DNA of 62,343 nt, from positions 1-62,343 of the forward strand of contig CACEDU010000007.1 of NCBI GenBank assembly GCA_902558435.1. The letters run 5' to 3'. This DNA is from an uncultured Pelagibacteraceae bacterium. GTDB taxonomy: Bacteria; Pseudomonadota; Alphaproteobacteria; Pelagibacterales; Pelagibacteraceae. The notes below the pieces were generated by a model, which did not search any database, was not told the origin of the DNA, and worked only from the letters and a program-made list of their open reading frames with translations. Shown here piece by piece: positions 26,790 through 35,223 of this stretch (position 1 is its first letter; every line of letters begins with the position of its first letter). The translations under genes and the position numbers were made by a program.

Positions 26790-26931
26790 ATTATCTCCTA
26801 TAAATTTTCTTGTTCTCTTATCAGTTAAGAAAAGATAAATAATGTCTATAAAATAGATATCAGTTATGCTTAAATTACATGTATATTAACCTTAAAAATC
26901 ACAATTTTTCAATCAATCAAGAGTTGTACTT

Positions 26932-27411
26932 ATGACAGCACTTAATAAAGAACCAGTTAAAAGAGCAAAAGAGGCATTAAAAAAATTTAAAAGTGAAATA
27001 AAAGTGATTGAATTAGAACAAACTGCAAGAACAGCAAATGATGCTGCAAATTCATTAAACACTGAGGTTGGTTCGATTGTTAAAAGTTTATTATTTAGAA
27101 ATGAGGGAAATTTTTTTCTTTGTTTAGTATCTGGCGATAAAAGATGTTCGTTAAATAAATTAAAAAAAATTTTTAATAGTAAAGATTTAAATATGGCATC
27201 TCCTGATGAGGTTAAAGATCAAACAGGTTATACTATAGGAGGAGTTTCACCAGTAGGCCATAAAAGTAAATTAGAAATTCTTGTAGATGAATCTTTAAAT
27301 AGATTTAAAAACTTATATGCAGCCGCTGGACATCCAAACTGTATTTTTAAAATAAGTTTTGATGAACTGCTTAATTTAACTAATGGAGTGGTTAAGGATA
27401 TTGTAGAATGA
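26932..27411 (+). CDS. YbaK/ProX-type aminoacyl-tRNA deacylase
   Basis: A 159-residue protein of the YbaK/EbsC family, free-standing homologues of the ProRS editing domain that hydrolyse mischarged tRNA. Family segments: SLNTEVGSIVKSLLF, FLCLVSGDKRCSLNKL with the catalytic-type Lys, GYTIGGVSPVGHKSK (about 101-115) and AAAGHPNCIFKI. Substrate (Cys-, Ala- or other tRNA) cannot be told. It overlaps the following EamA gene by four bases, so the pair forms one unit that marks the change from core genes to the sugar-metabolism block. Confidence 0.86.
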   Translation: MTALNKEPVKRAKEALKKFKSEIKVIELEQTARTANDAANSLNTEVGSIVKSLLFRNEGNFFLCLVSGDKRCSLNKLKKIFNSKDLNMASPDEVKDQTGYTIGGVSPVGHKSKLEILVDESLNRFKNLYAAAGHPNCIFKISFDELLNLTNGVVKDIVE

Positions 27412-28301
27412 CTTCACCCAAAACATCTGATTATTTTATATTAGTTTTGTTGTCTCTAATTTGGGCTTCAGCTTTTTTCAACATTAAAATTGCGACTTAC
27501 TCTTATGGTCCAATAACGATAGCATTTTTAAGAATTTTTTTTGGAATGATACCAGTTTTATTATTATGTTTTTATAAAAAAATTAAAATTGAAGTCTTTT
27601 CAAAAGATTGGAAATGGTTTGCTGCAATTGGTATTATTAATTTGGTTATTCCATTTTTTTTAATTGCTTATGGGGTACAAAAAGTCCAAAGTAATTTAGC
27701 AGCAATATTAATGTCTACCACTCCTATCAGTGCAACTATTTTAGCTCATTTGTTTATAGATAAAGAAAAAATAAATTTAGTAAAAATATTAGGTATAATT
27801 TTAGGATTTTTAGGAATAGTTTATCTTTTTTCCGAAAATCTATTAATTAATGATGAAAATTTATTTTCTGCTTTAATGATATTAGTTGGTTCAACATTTT
27901 ATGTAATTGGTGGAATATTAACTTTAAAAATAAGTCATAAAAAAAATGAAAATGTTACTGCATCAATATTAATTTGGGGAACAATATTTGTTTGCCCAAT
28001 TTCTTTAATTATAGAGCAACCTTGGAATTTAAATCCATCATTAGAGTCAACTTTGTCTTTAATATATCTTGGTGTATTTCCTACTGGTATAGCTTGGTTA
28101 TTGAGATTTATGATATTGAAAAGAAACGGTTTAGTTTTTCAAAGCCAAGTCGCTTATTTAATACCAATATTTGGAGTAATTCTTGGATACTTATTTCTTA
28201 ATGAATTAGTTACTTCAAAAATATTAATTTCACTATTTATTGTTATACTTGGAATATATTTTGTCAAAAAATCAGGAGACAAAAAAATAGAAGGAATTTA
28301 A
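27408..28301 (+). CDS. EamA/DMT-family transporter
   Basis: A 297-residue integral membrane protein with about ten helices arranged as two EamA repeats (residues 10-140 and 150-290). LSLIWASAFFNIKIA at the start and the short loops between helices are typical of drug/metabolite transporters, which often export amino acids or metabolites. Substrate unknown. Coupled to the upstream deacylase; three bases separate its stop from that of the convergent iolG-like gene. Confidence 0.85.
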   Translation: MTSPKTSDYFILVLLSLIWASAFFNIKIATYSYGPITIAFLRIFFGMIPVLLLCFYKKIKIEVFSKDWKWFAAIGIINLVIPFFLIAYGVQKVQSNLAAILMSTTPISATILAHLFIDKEKINLVKILGIILGFLGIVYLFSENLLINDENLFSALMILVGSTFYVIGGILTLKISHKKNENVTASILIWGTIFVCPISLIIEQPWNLNPSLESTLSLIYLGVFPTGIAWLLRFMILKRNGLVFQSQVAYLIPIFGVILGYLFLNELVTSKILISLFIVILGIYFVKKSGDKKIEGI

Positions 28302-28304
28302 ATT

Positions 28305-29315
28305 TCAATAAATTAGTTTTTCAAACTTTTTCGACTTTATAGATTTCATTGCTCCTTCTGCCAATATAATTGATTTTCTTCCATCTTCAAAAACTGCTCT
28401 AGGTTTAATATTTTTTCTAGAAAATTTTACTAGATCGAATAATTGAAGTTTAAAAGCCTCGGAATATCTCTCAATAAAGAAGTGAAGAAGAGGTGATTTA
28501 CTGTTTGTTGAGCTTTTTGAAAAATAATTTATTTCATCGTTTCTTTTATTCTCTGAAACTAGCATTCCTTTATTCCCAAATAATTCTACTCTTTGATCAT
28601 ATCCAAAGCTACAATGTCTTGAATTTGTTATAATACATTGCACCCCTTTTTTAGATTTGAGTATTGTAGTTGCCAATTCATAATCATTAATTTTATTAAA
28701 ACGTTTATCCGATAAGTTACTGCCCATAGCAAAAATTGATTGGAATTCGTCTTTTACTAAATAATATCTTGCAAGATCAAAATCGTGAATCATCATATCT
28801 TTAAATATCCCACCTGAACTTTTTAGATATTTAAGCGAAGGAGGAGAAGGATCCCGACTAGTAATTATAATTTTTTCTAATCGTCCAATTTTTTGTTTTA
28901 GATGTTTTTTTAATGAATGGTGTCCAATGTCATATCTCCTATTGAAGCCTATTTGCACTCTTGGTTTAAATTTTTTTATCCTTTTTAGACAAGAATTAAT
29001 TTTTTTTATATTCAGATCTAATGGTTTTTCACAAAAAATAATTTTATTTTGTTTTACACCTTGCTCAATAAATTTTAAATGCGTAGGTGTGCTTGACGCA
29101 ATAAATATACAGTCAATGTCTTTATCATTGAAAGCTAGATCAGGCTTATTTATTGAAGTGACATTATATTTATTAGATATTTTTTTTAATAAATCTTTGT
29201 TTAGGTCAAAGACATATTTTAATTTAAAGTCACTATTTTCGATTAAATTTTTTGCATGCATTTGGCCAATTCTGCCAAGACCAAGCAAAGCAACTTTTAT
29301 TTTATTTTTGTCCAC
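28305..29315 (-). CDS. iolG: Inositol 2-dehydrogenase-like (Gfo/Idh/MocA)
   Basis: A 336-residue NAD-dependent dehydrogenase. The Rossmann motif is LGLGRIGQMH (11-20), the catalytic Lys97 is in CEKPLDLN, and the segment SRDPSPPSLKYLKSSGGIFKDMMIHDFDLARY (parts at 153-184), with Asp173 and His177, is characteristic of IolG. It would oxidise myo-inositol to 2-keto-myo-inositol (scyllo-inosose), the substrate of the IolE encoded about 1.2 kb away. The last 19 bases of the upstream gene overlap its start, so it is the second gene of a two-dehydrogenase operon divergent from iolE. A different inositol isomer or a sugar could be the true substrate. Confidence 0.82.
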   Translation of the reverse strand: MDKNKIKVALLGLGRIGQMHAKNLIENSDFKLKYVFDLNKDLLKKISNKYNVTSINKPDLAFNDKDIDCIFIASSTPTHLKFIEQGVKQNKIIFCEKPLDLNIKKINSCLKRIKKFKPRVQIGFNRRYDIGHHSLKKHLKQKIGRLEKIIITSRDPSPPSLKYLKSSGGIFKDMMIHDFDLARYYLVKDEFQSIFAMGSNLSDKRFNKINDYELATTILKSKKGVQCIITNSRHCSFGYDQRVELFGNKGMLVSENKRNDEINYFSKSSTNSKSPLLHFFIERYSEAFKLQLFDLVKFSRKNIKPRAVFEDGRKSIILAEGAMKSIKSKKFEKLIY

Positions 29316-30442
29316 GCTTTTCTTTTATTTGAAATTTTACACGCTTCAATAAACTTTGCAGTTTCCAGCCCTTCATATTCATTTGGAAAAAACCACCTTT
29401 TTTTAGTTTTTGTTCTTAATGATTCTGCAAATTCTTTGTAAATGTTTGCAAAAGCATCTAGATAACCCTCTGGATGTCCAAATTTAATTCTTGAAAATTT
29501 TTTTGATAATTCTGCATTAAAAAAACCTCTTTCTAAAAATTTTACAGCACCTTTTAATGGATTAAATTTAAGATAACCTGGATCATTTTGAACCCATTCT
29601 ATGCTGCCTTTTGTGCCAAAAATCCTAAATCTTAAACCATAAACACCGCCTCTTGCCATAACACTTGTCCAAAGTAAGCCTTTTGCATTGTTATTAAAGT
29701 TGATCATTACTTGAGCATTGTTATCCATTTTAACAGTTTTTGAAACTTGATTGATATCAGCAAATACATTTCTACCTTTTAATCCAGAAACATAGCATGC
29801 TAGGTGATAAGCGTGAGATCCAATCTCATTTAAAACCGCTGAGGTCCCAACTATTTTTTTATTTATTTTCCATTTTAATATTTTTTTTGCATTTTTTTTG
29901 TTAACTATTTTTCCATCAGTCCAGTCTTGAACATACTCTACATTAACATATTCAACTTTTCCTATCTTCCCTTTTTCAACTAATACCTTTGCTTCTCTAA
30001 CCATCGGATATGCAGAATAATTATGAGTTAAAGCATACTTTATATTTTTATTTGATTTAATTTTTTTAAAAAGTTTTTTTGCTTGTGATAGATCACCTGT
30101 AAATGGCTTGTCAGATATTATATGAATATTTTTGTCTATAAATTTTTCTGCAATAACTTGGTGACTTGAAGGAGGAGTCATAATCGCCACGACCTCAATA
30201 CCATCAAATCTTAGCGCCTCTTTATCAGCCATTTCTTTATAATTTGAGTAACATCTGTCTTTATCAATTCCTATTTTTTTGCCGAAAGTCTTTGAAATAT
30301 TTGAATTTCTTGAAAAAACTCCTGAGACAATTTCATATTCGTCATCAAATCTTGAGGAAATTCTATGGACATGTCCTATCCATGAATTTGGACCACCGCC
30401 AACAATGCCTAATTTAATTTTTTTGCCTTTAATTAATCTCAT
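29297..30442 (-). CDS. Gfo/Idh/MocA dehydrogenase associated with inositol genes
   Basis: The open frame begins at 30640, but I place the start at ATG 30442: the 66 residues before it lie antisense to iolE and do not look like protein of this family, whereas MRLIKGKKIKLGIVGGGPNSWIG begins directly with the Rossmann strand. The 381-residue product has GGGPNSWIGHVHR, DGIEVVAIMTPPSSH, the catalytic-type DKP in HIISDKPFTGD, and THNYSAYPMVREAK. This subgroup commonly accompanies IolG/IolE in alphaproteobacterial inositol clusters and may handle another inositol stereoisomer or keto-inositol. The start is 29 bases from the divergent iolE start; it overlaps the next dehydrogenase by 19 bases. Confidence 0.82.
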   Translation of the reverse strand: MRLIKGKKIKLGIVGGGPNSWIGHVHRISSRFDDEYEIVSGVFSRNSNISKTFGKKIGIDKDRCYSNYKEMADKEALRFDGIEVVAIMTPPSSHQVIAEKFIDKNIHIISDKPFTGDLSQAKKLFKKIKSNKNIKYALTHNYSAYPMVREAKVLVEKGKIGKVEYVNVEYVQDWTDGKIVNKKNAKKILKWKINKKIVGTSAVLNEIGSHAYHLACYVSGLKGRNVFADINQVSKTVKMDNNAQVMINFNNNAKGLLWTSVMARGGVYGLRFRIFGTKGSIEWVQNDPGYLKFNPLKGAVKFLERGFFNAELSKKFSRIKFGHPEGYLDAFANIYKEFAESLRTKTKKRWFFPNEYEGLETAKFIEACKISNKRKAWTKIK

Positions 30443-30471
30443 GATCAAATATCTTAGCAAATATAAAAAAT

Positions 30472-31374
30472 ATGTCAGTAAAATTAGGGATAGCACCAAT
30501 AGCGTGGAGTAATGATGACATGCCTGAACTAGGTGGAGACACTCCTCTTGAACAATGTTTATCAGAGGCAAGTCAGGCTGGATATATAGGTATAGAGTCA
30601 GGTGGAAAATTTCCAAAAACATCCAAGGAATTATTACCAAAACTAGAAAAGTATAATTTAAAATTATGTTCTGGATGGTATAGCGGGAATCTTAGAAAAA
30701 ATTCTGTTGAAGAAGAAAAAAAATTAATTCAAAACCAACTTCAATTATTTAAAGACTGTGAGGCTCCATGTATTGTATTTGCAGAAGTTTTTGAATCAAT
30801 ACAAGGCAATCCAAAAAAAAAACTATCTAGTAGACCAAAAATGTCCAATGATGAATGGAAAGATTATTGTATAAAAATATCTGAACTTGCAAGATATCTT
30901 GAAGATGAAGGTATGCCATTAGCTTATCACCATCATATGGGCACAGTAATAGAAACGGAGGAAGAAACTATTAGGTTGTTAGAAAATACAGGTGACAGTG
31001 TAAAATTAACTTTAGATACTGGTCATATGCTATTTGCTAGAGGAAATTCAATTAATATAATCAATAAATTTAAAGAAAGAGTAATCCATATTCACTGCAA
31101 AGATATTAGAGAAGATGTATTAAAAAAAGCCCTTTCTGAAGATTTAAGTTTTAGAGATGCTTTTTTAGAAGGTGCTTTTACTGTGCCTGGCGATGGGTGT
31201 ATCGACTATAAACCTCTGTTTGATATTTTGAAAAAAAATAATTACCAAGGTTGGCTGGTAGTGGAGGCTGAGCAAGATCCAAAAAAAGCAAATCCTCTTG
31301 AGTATGCAATTATGGGTTATAAATATATTACAGATACTTTAAAGAAATCAAATTTAGAGATTGATAAACTATAA
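30472..31374 (+). CDS. iolE: Inosose dehydratase-like protein IolE
   Basis: A 300-residue TIM-barrel protein of the xylose-isomerase-like superfamily. The N-terminus KLGIAPIAWSNDDMPELGG and LEQCLSEASQAGYIGIESG are diagnostic for IolE, which removes water from 2-keto-myo-inositol. Metal-site segments include YHHHMGTVIETEEE, LTLDTGHMLFA and VIHIHCKDIR, and the C-terminal GWLVVEAEQDP. It is divergent from the two dehydrogenases and converges on a 2-hydroxyacid dehydrogenase with a 6-base overlap. With IolD at 39.7 kb it supplies two consecutive inositol steps. Confidence 0.88.
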   Translation: MSVKLGIAPIAWSNDDMPELGGDTPLEQCLSEASQAGYIGIESGGKFPKTSKELLPKLEKYNLKLCSGWYSGNLRKNSVEEEKKLIQNQLQLFKDCEAPCIVFAEVFESIQGNPKKKLSSRPKMSNDEWKDYCIKISELARYLEDEGMPLAYHHHMGTVIETEEETIRLLENTGDSVKLTLDTGHMLFARGNSINIINKFKERVIHIHCKDIREDVLKKALSEDLSFRDAFLEGAFTVPGDGCIDYKPLFDILKKNNYQGWLVVEAEQDPKKANPLEYAIMGYKYITDTLKKSNLEIDKL

Positions 31375-32325
31375 TTTTACTTTTTTACTATCTTCAAGTT
31401 TGCCATCAAAAAAATCGAAAATATTTTGTATAGTTTCTATTGCCATTCTAGTCATGCACTCTTCAGTAAACGCTGCTGCATGAGGGCTAAGGAAAACTTT
31501 TTCATTTTTTAATAATGGATTGTCACCTTCTGGAGGCTCTACTTCAAATACATCGATACCTGCTCCAAAAATTAGGTTCTCCTTTAATGCTCTATCTAAG
31601 TCTTTCTCATTTATAATCCCACCTCTTGCAGCATTTATGATGATGCAATTTTTTTTCATAGTTTTAAGAAGTTCATAATTTATGATATTTTTAGTTTGGT
31701 CAGTTAAAGGTATATGGAGTGACACAGCATCCATATCTTTTATAGTTTCTGATAAATCTTCAACTTTTTTTCCACCCATTTTGCTTATTGTTTCTGCATC
31801 TACAAATGGATCATAAACAAAAACATTCATTTCAAATCCTAAACATCTTTTAATCAATGCTTTTCCAATTCTTCCAAAACCAGCTATAAGAATATTTTTG
31901 TTCCAAATCTCTATTGTTTTTGGAAGCTTATTTCTCTCGGTAAATTTTCCACTTTTGACTGATTGATCATACATACCTTTTCTTTTTGATATACTTAAAA
32001 GCATGAAAAGAACATGTTCTGCAACTGCTACAGCGTTTGCTGTTGCAGTTATCGCCACATCGATATTTCTTTTTTTACAGCTATCTAAATCAATATTGTC
32101 GTAACCAACTCCATGTCTAGAAATTATTTTAAGTTTTATTGCATTTTCAATTGCTTCTGCAGGCAAAATTGATGTTCTTAAAGACACTGCATCAGCATCT
32201 ATAATTTTTTGTTTAACGTTTTCAAGGCTTAAATCCTCAACCACCTCGTAAGTATAGTTACTATTACTTTTTAATAATTCCATACCTTTTTCATGAATTG
32301 GTTGGACAATGAGAATTTTTTTCAT
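31369..32325 (-). CDS. D-isomer 2-hydroxyacid dehydrogenase
   Basis: A 318-residue NAD-dependent dehydrogenase of the D-3-phosphoglycerate dehydrogenase type, without the C-terminal ACT domain of biosynthetic SerA. Substrate-domain motif ISRHGVGYDNID, nucleotide motif AGFGRIGKAL, active-site NAARGGIINE and the catalytic His in LSPHAAAFT are visible. It probably reduces or oxidises a small hydroxy/keto acid (glyoxylate, hydroxypyruvate or a sugar-acid fragment) produced by the surrounding pathways. It is the last gene of a minus-strand run with two oxygenases and a PanE-like protein. Confidence 0.85.
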   Translation of the reverse strand: MKKILIVQPIHEKGMELLKSNSNYTYEVVEDLSLENVKQKIIDADAVSLRTSILPAEAIENAIKLKIISRHGVGYDNIDLDSCKKRNIDVAITATANAVAVAEHVLFMLLSISKRKGMYDQSVKSGKFTERNKLPKTIEIWNKNILIAGFGRIGKALIKRCLGFEMNVFVYDPFVDAETISKMGGKKVEDLSETIKDMDAVSLHIPLTDQTKNIINYELLKTMKKNCIIINAARGGIINEKDLDRALKENLIFGAGIDVFEVEPPEGDNPLLKNEKVFLSPHAAAFTEECMTRMAIETIQNIFDFFDGKLEDSKKVKL

Positions 32326-32340
32326 AATTTAAAAATGAAA

Positions 32341-33330
32341 TTATATTAATCTAGCAAGATCTCTTTTACTATTTTTAAATGTAGGAAGTGGATATTTAAA
32401 TGCATATTTTCTTGGTATACATTTATTTTTAGCTTTCTCCCATAAAGAGATCCATTGCTTGTAATTATGAATAGTAATATTTTTTTTATTTCTACTTCTC
32501 ACGTAAAAATTTGGTAGAGGTTTTCTACCTGATGGAGTCCCAGCTCTGTTATATCTTAAGTCAGCGCTTATTCTAAAATCATTAGATCTATTAGGTAAAG
32601 AACAATGTATCGAGTGTTTGTGTAAAATAATTATATCACCCACATTTGCTTCTAGAAAAATTGGCTTAAATTTATCAAGTAATTTACTACCTTTTATCTC
32701 GACCTGACCTTTATATCCAGACACATGATTTAATAAACCCAGTTTGTTTATTTCTTTAACAGTAATCATGCATCCGTTATTTTTGGTAGTTTTTGTAAAT
32801 GGTATCCAAACGGTCACCATATCTGTCAATCTTTGTCCAACAGATGATAATACTGCTGCGTCTTGGTGCCAAGGAGTTCTACCTGAAAGTCCATCATGAA
32901 CAGAGTGTCTAGGCAGTTTACTTTCTGGTTGTTTAATTCTTGTATTCTGAACAGGATTAGAAAGAATCTCAGATCCTAATAATTGTTCTACAACATCTAA
33001 AATTTTTTTATGGTTTATTAAGTTCCATAAAGATTGTGATGCAAAGTAATCACTATCTTTTTTCACATTATCTCTCGGTAGTCTGGTATTAAAATGTTGG
33101 TCAAGATCATAAATATTTAATTTTGATATATAGGTATATTTTCTTTTAAAATCATATTTAAAAACTTTTTCTCTCATATGTCTGGGTGCAAACTTATTAA
33201 CTAGATTGTCCATTACATATTCCATATCGTTTAAGATAGGCTTTAAATCTTTGTTGAAATTAAGAATATTTTTTATTCTTAGGTATCCATCTCTGTCTAA
33301 AATTTTCTTTAATTTGCTACTAACTTGCAT
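32341..33330 (-). CDS. Phytanoyl-CoA dioxygenase (PhyH) family protein
   Basis: A 329-residue Fe(II)/2-oxoglutarate oxygenase. The facial triad is readable as His155-x-Asp157 (TPWHQDAAV) with the distal His about 242 (ILHKHSIHCSLPNRS) and a 2OG-binding Arg at about 253 (FRISADLRYNR). WIPFTKTTKNNGCM is the usual strand before the distal part. PhyH enzymes hydroxylate varied small molecules (phytanoyl-CoA, ectoine, phosphonates, mitomycin and others), so the substrate is open. A second, unrelated oxygenase-type gene starts two bases away. Context suggests an organic-acid or polyol substrate, but this is inference. Confidence 0.82.
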   Translation of the reverse strand: MQVSSKLKKILDRDGYLRIKNILNFNKDLKPILNDMEYVMDNLVNKFAPRHMREKVFKYDFKRKYTYISKLNIYDLDQHFNTRLPRDNVKKDSDYFASQSLWNLINHKKILDVVEQLLGSEILSNPVQNTRIKQPESKLPRHSVHDGLSGRTPWHQDAAVLSSVGQRLTDMVTVWIPFTKTTKNNGCMITVKEINKLGLLNHVSGYKGQVEIKGSKLLDKFKPIFLEANVGDIIILHKHSIHCSLPNRSNDFRISADLRYNRAGTPSGRKPLPNFYVRSRNKKNITIHNYKQWISLWEKAKNKCIPRKYAFKYPLPTFKNSKRDLARLI

Positions 33331-33331
33331 G

Positions 33332-34195
33332 TTAACAAGATTTTAGCAGATAATTTGAATCATGAAAAGATGTAAGCATTCTTTTTTTCGTCGCAACTAT
33401 ATGAGGGTGATATTCAAAATTTTTATATTTCCATATAACAGGTTTATTAAATGCATAACTTCCATAAATAAAAAATCTTTTTGGACAGTTTTTTTCCTTA
33501 AATCTTGTTACTCCATGATAAGAATTAGGAGTAGATTTAAAGAAAATTACACTTCCCTTTTTTGGTGTAAACTCCATCAATTTATCAAGTTCATTAATTT
33601 TGGGAAATCTTCTAAAACTTTTTCTAAGATTTCTGTTAGCTTTTTTTTTGAATAGAGTAAGAGACCCTCCATTTTTTTTTGGTATATCCGTTAGGTATAT
33701 TAAAAAGTTATATAATCTATTCACATCATCCCTATGAGGTCTTAATCTATAACCTCCTTTAGATACAGAAAAATCTATATCTAAATTTAATATTGGATTC
33801 TTATAATCACTTCCCAATAATTTTTTTAGTTCAATTGAGTTTACTTTTCTTTTTAAGGTGTATTTTTTTTTATTGAATGTTTTGGGTTTGAATAAACTTT
33901 GCCATGTATTGTTTTTAAACTCAGTTTTAAATTTTTTGTCAATTTTATTATAAAATGATTGTGAATTAAAAGTTGAAAAAAGTTTTTTTGAGAATTTAGA
34001 ACTTAACATATACTTTTGAAAATTTTTTGATCCTTTATTAATCCTACTCCTACCTCCCATAATCATATCGTCAAAATTTTTTGATTTACTAATCTCATCA
34101 ATCAAATAATTACATATTTTTTTACTGATAATTTTTTCTCCAATAATAATGGGAAAGTTTGATTTAACTTTCTTTAGCTTGCTAATTTTCAGCAT
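33332..34195 (-). CDS. 2OG-Fe(II) oxygenase superfamily protein
   Basis: A 287-residue protein with the prolyl-4-hydroxylase-like jelly-roll signature: LRPHRDDVNRLYNFLIYL gives His154-x-Asp156, GGSLTLFKK follows, and SYHGVTRF with the distal His227 and Arg240 (CPKRFFIYG) completes the site. The N-terminal 140 residues are basic and not assigned to a domain. Substrates of this clade include protein side chains, sugar nucleotides and small acids. It sits one base after the PanE-like gene and two before the PhyH gene, so all three are co-transcribed. Confidence 0.76.
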   Translation of the reverse strand: MLKISKLKKVKSNFPIIIGEKIISKKICNYLIDEISKSKNFDDMIMGGRSRINKGSKNFQKYMLSSKFSKKLFSTFNSQSFYNKIDKKFKTEFKNNTWQSLFKPKTFNKKKYTLKRKVNSIELKKLLGSDYKNPILNLDIDFSVSKGGYRLRPHRDDVNRLYNFLIYLTDIPKKNGGSLTLFKKKANRNLRKSFRRFPKINELDKLMEFTPKKGSVIFFKSTPNSYHGVTRFKEKNCPKRFFIYGSYAFNKPVIWKYKNFEYHPHIVATKKRMLTSFHDSNYLLKSC

Positions 34196-35140
34196 TTAGC
34201 TGTACATACCCTCTTTAATTTTAATCATTTTATACATAAGATCATTTAATGGAGTTTTTATTCCATGTTTTTTACCAAGATTTGATACAACACCACTAAT
34301 AAAATCAATTTCAGTTTTTCTTTTATACTGTATATCAAATGCCATTGAGGATTTATTTGTTTGCTTAGAATCTACTATCTTATTAAACATGAATAGACAT
34401 TCATCTTCAGATACTTCTACGCCATCAGCTAAAGCTACTTGTCTTGTTTCCAATATAATTTCTTTACCAAGTGATCTTGAAACATTGTTTGCATTATTGG
34501 AAATATAAAGATCCGTATGATTAAGATTGAAAATTGCAGATAATGGACCAATAGCTGTTAAAGCAAAAAGCTTCATCCATTTTCTTTTTTTAACGTCATC
34601 AGCGGCTATTGTTTCAAGGTTATATGCAGTAAATGTATCTGCAATATCTTTCACTCTATCGCTTGTACCTCCCTCGTATTCTCCTATCCACGAAGGTAAA
34701 GCTGCATGGTTCATGATATGACCTGGTCCTAATATATTTGATGCTTGTGTTGTCGTACCACCTAATACTTTTTCAACTCCTACAATTTTTTGCATGATAG
34801 CTTCGTGTCCAAAACCATTTTGAAATGACATAAAAACAGTTTTTTCTCCAATTATATTTTTAACACTATTTAGAGCTGGTTCTAATGCAGTAGCTTTGCA
34901 CATAACAATAACTGCATCCACAATGCTCATGCTTGATGGATCGGTTGTTGCTTTGACTTTTATAAATCTATCACCACCATAGCCATCCATCTTAAGGCCT
35001 TTTTTATTTAAGGTATCTACATGTTCTTTCCAAACATCAATCAGAGTTACATCCAATCCTTTTTCTGCAAGCAAACCTCCAAACAAACATCCCATTGCAC
35101 CTGCACCAAGAACAGCAACTTTGAAATCTTTGTTTACCAT
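34196..35140 (-). CDS. Ketopantoate reductase family (ApbA/PanE-like) protein
   Basis: A 314-residue NADPH-type reductase fold: Rossmann motif VLGAGAMGCLFGG (9-21), VIVMCKATALEPAL, SFQNGFGHE, and the C-terminal helical domain with RKWMKLFALTAIGPLSAIFN. These are the shapes of 2-dehydropantoate 2-reductase, but many homologues in catabolic clusters reduce other 2-keto acids. Here the neighbours are oxygenases, a 2-hydroxyacid dehydrogenase and, 1.5 kb away, a PanB-like protein that lacks its metal ligands, so pantothenate synthesis is doubtful. First gene of the minus-strand run; its start faces the DUF1907 gene across a palindrome. Confidence 0.75.
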   Translation of the reverse strand: MVNKDFKVAVLGAGAMGCLFGGLLAEKGLDVTLIDVWKEHVDTLNKKGLKMDGYGGDRFIKVKATTDPSSMSIVDAVIVMCKATALEPALNSVKNIIGEKTVFMSFQNGFGHEAIMQKIVGVEKVLGGTTTQASNILGPGHIMNHAALPSWIGEYEGGTSDRVKDIADTFTAYNLETIAADDVKKRKWMKLFALTAIGPLSAIFNLNHTDLYISNNANNVSRSLGKEIILETRQVALADGVEVSEDECLFMFNKIVDSKQTNKSSMAFDIQYKRKTEIDFISGVVSNLGKKHGIKTPLNDLMYKMIKIKEGMYS

Positions 35141-35161
35141 TTTATTTTTAAATATTTTATG

Positions 35162-35187
35162 TATAGATATTATATATATTATCTATA
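35162..35187. promoter_or_regulatory. 26-base near-perfect palindrome, candidate operator
   Basis: TATAGATA (35162-35169) and TATCTATA (35180-35187) are exact inverted arms; the ten bases between are also self-complementary except for one T:T pair. It lies in the 83-base divergent gap between the PanE-like and DUF1907 genes. Being A/T-only at its centre it could arise by chance, but the G and C of each arm are placed symmetrically. Two direct copies of TGCAATAT (35195 and 35207) follow. Confidence 0.4.
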
Positions 35188-35223
35188 GACATTTTGCAAT
35201 ATATAATGCAATATTATTAAATC

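Noticed and set aside
26790..26931. Short inverted repeat TCTAT/ATAGA upstream of glnA as a possible glutamine or nitrogen regulatory element
   Set aside because: The stem is only five A/T-rich base pairs, and no known glnA RNA motif or NtrC-type site could be recognised.
30443..30640. N-terminal 66-residue extension of the second inositol-type dehydrogenase
   Set aside because: It lies antisense to the start of iolE and precedes the natural Rossmann start; ATG 30442 gives a normal-length family member.
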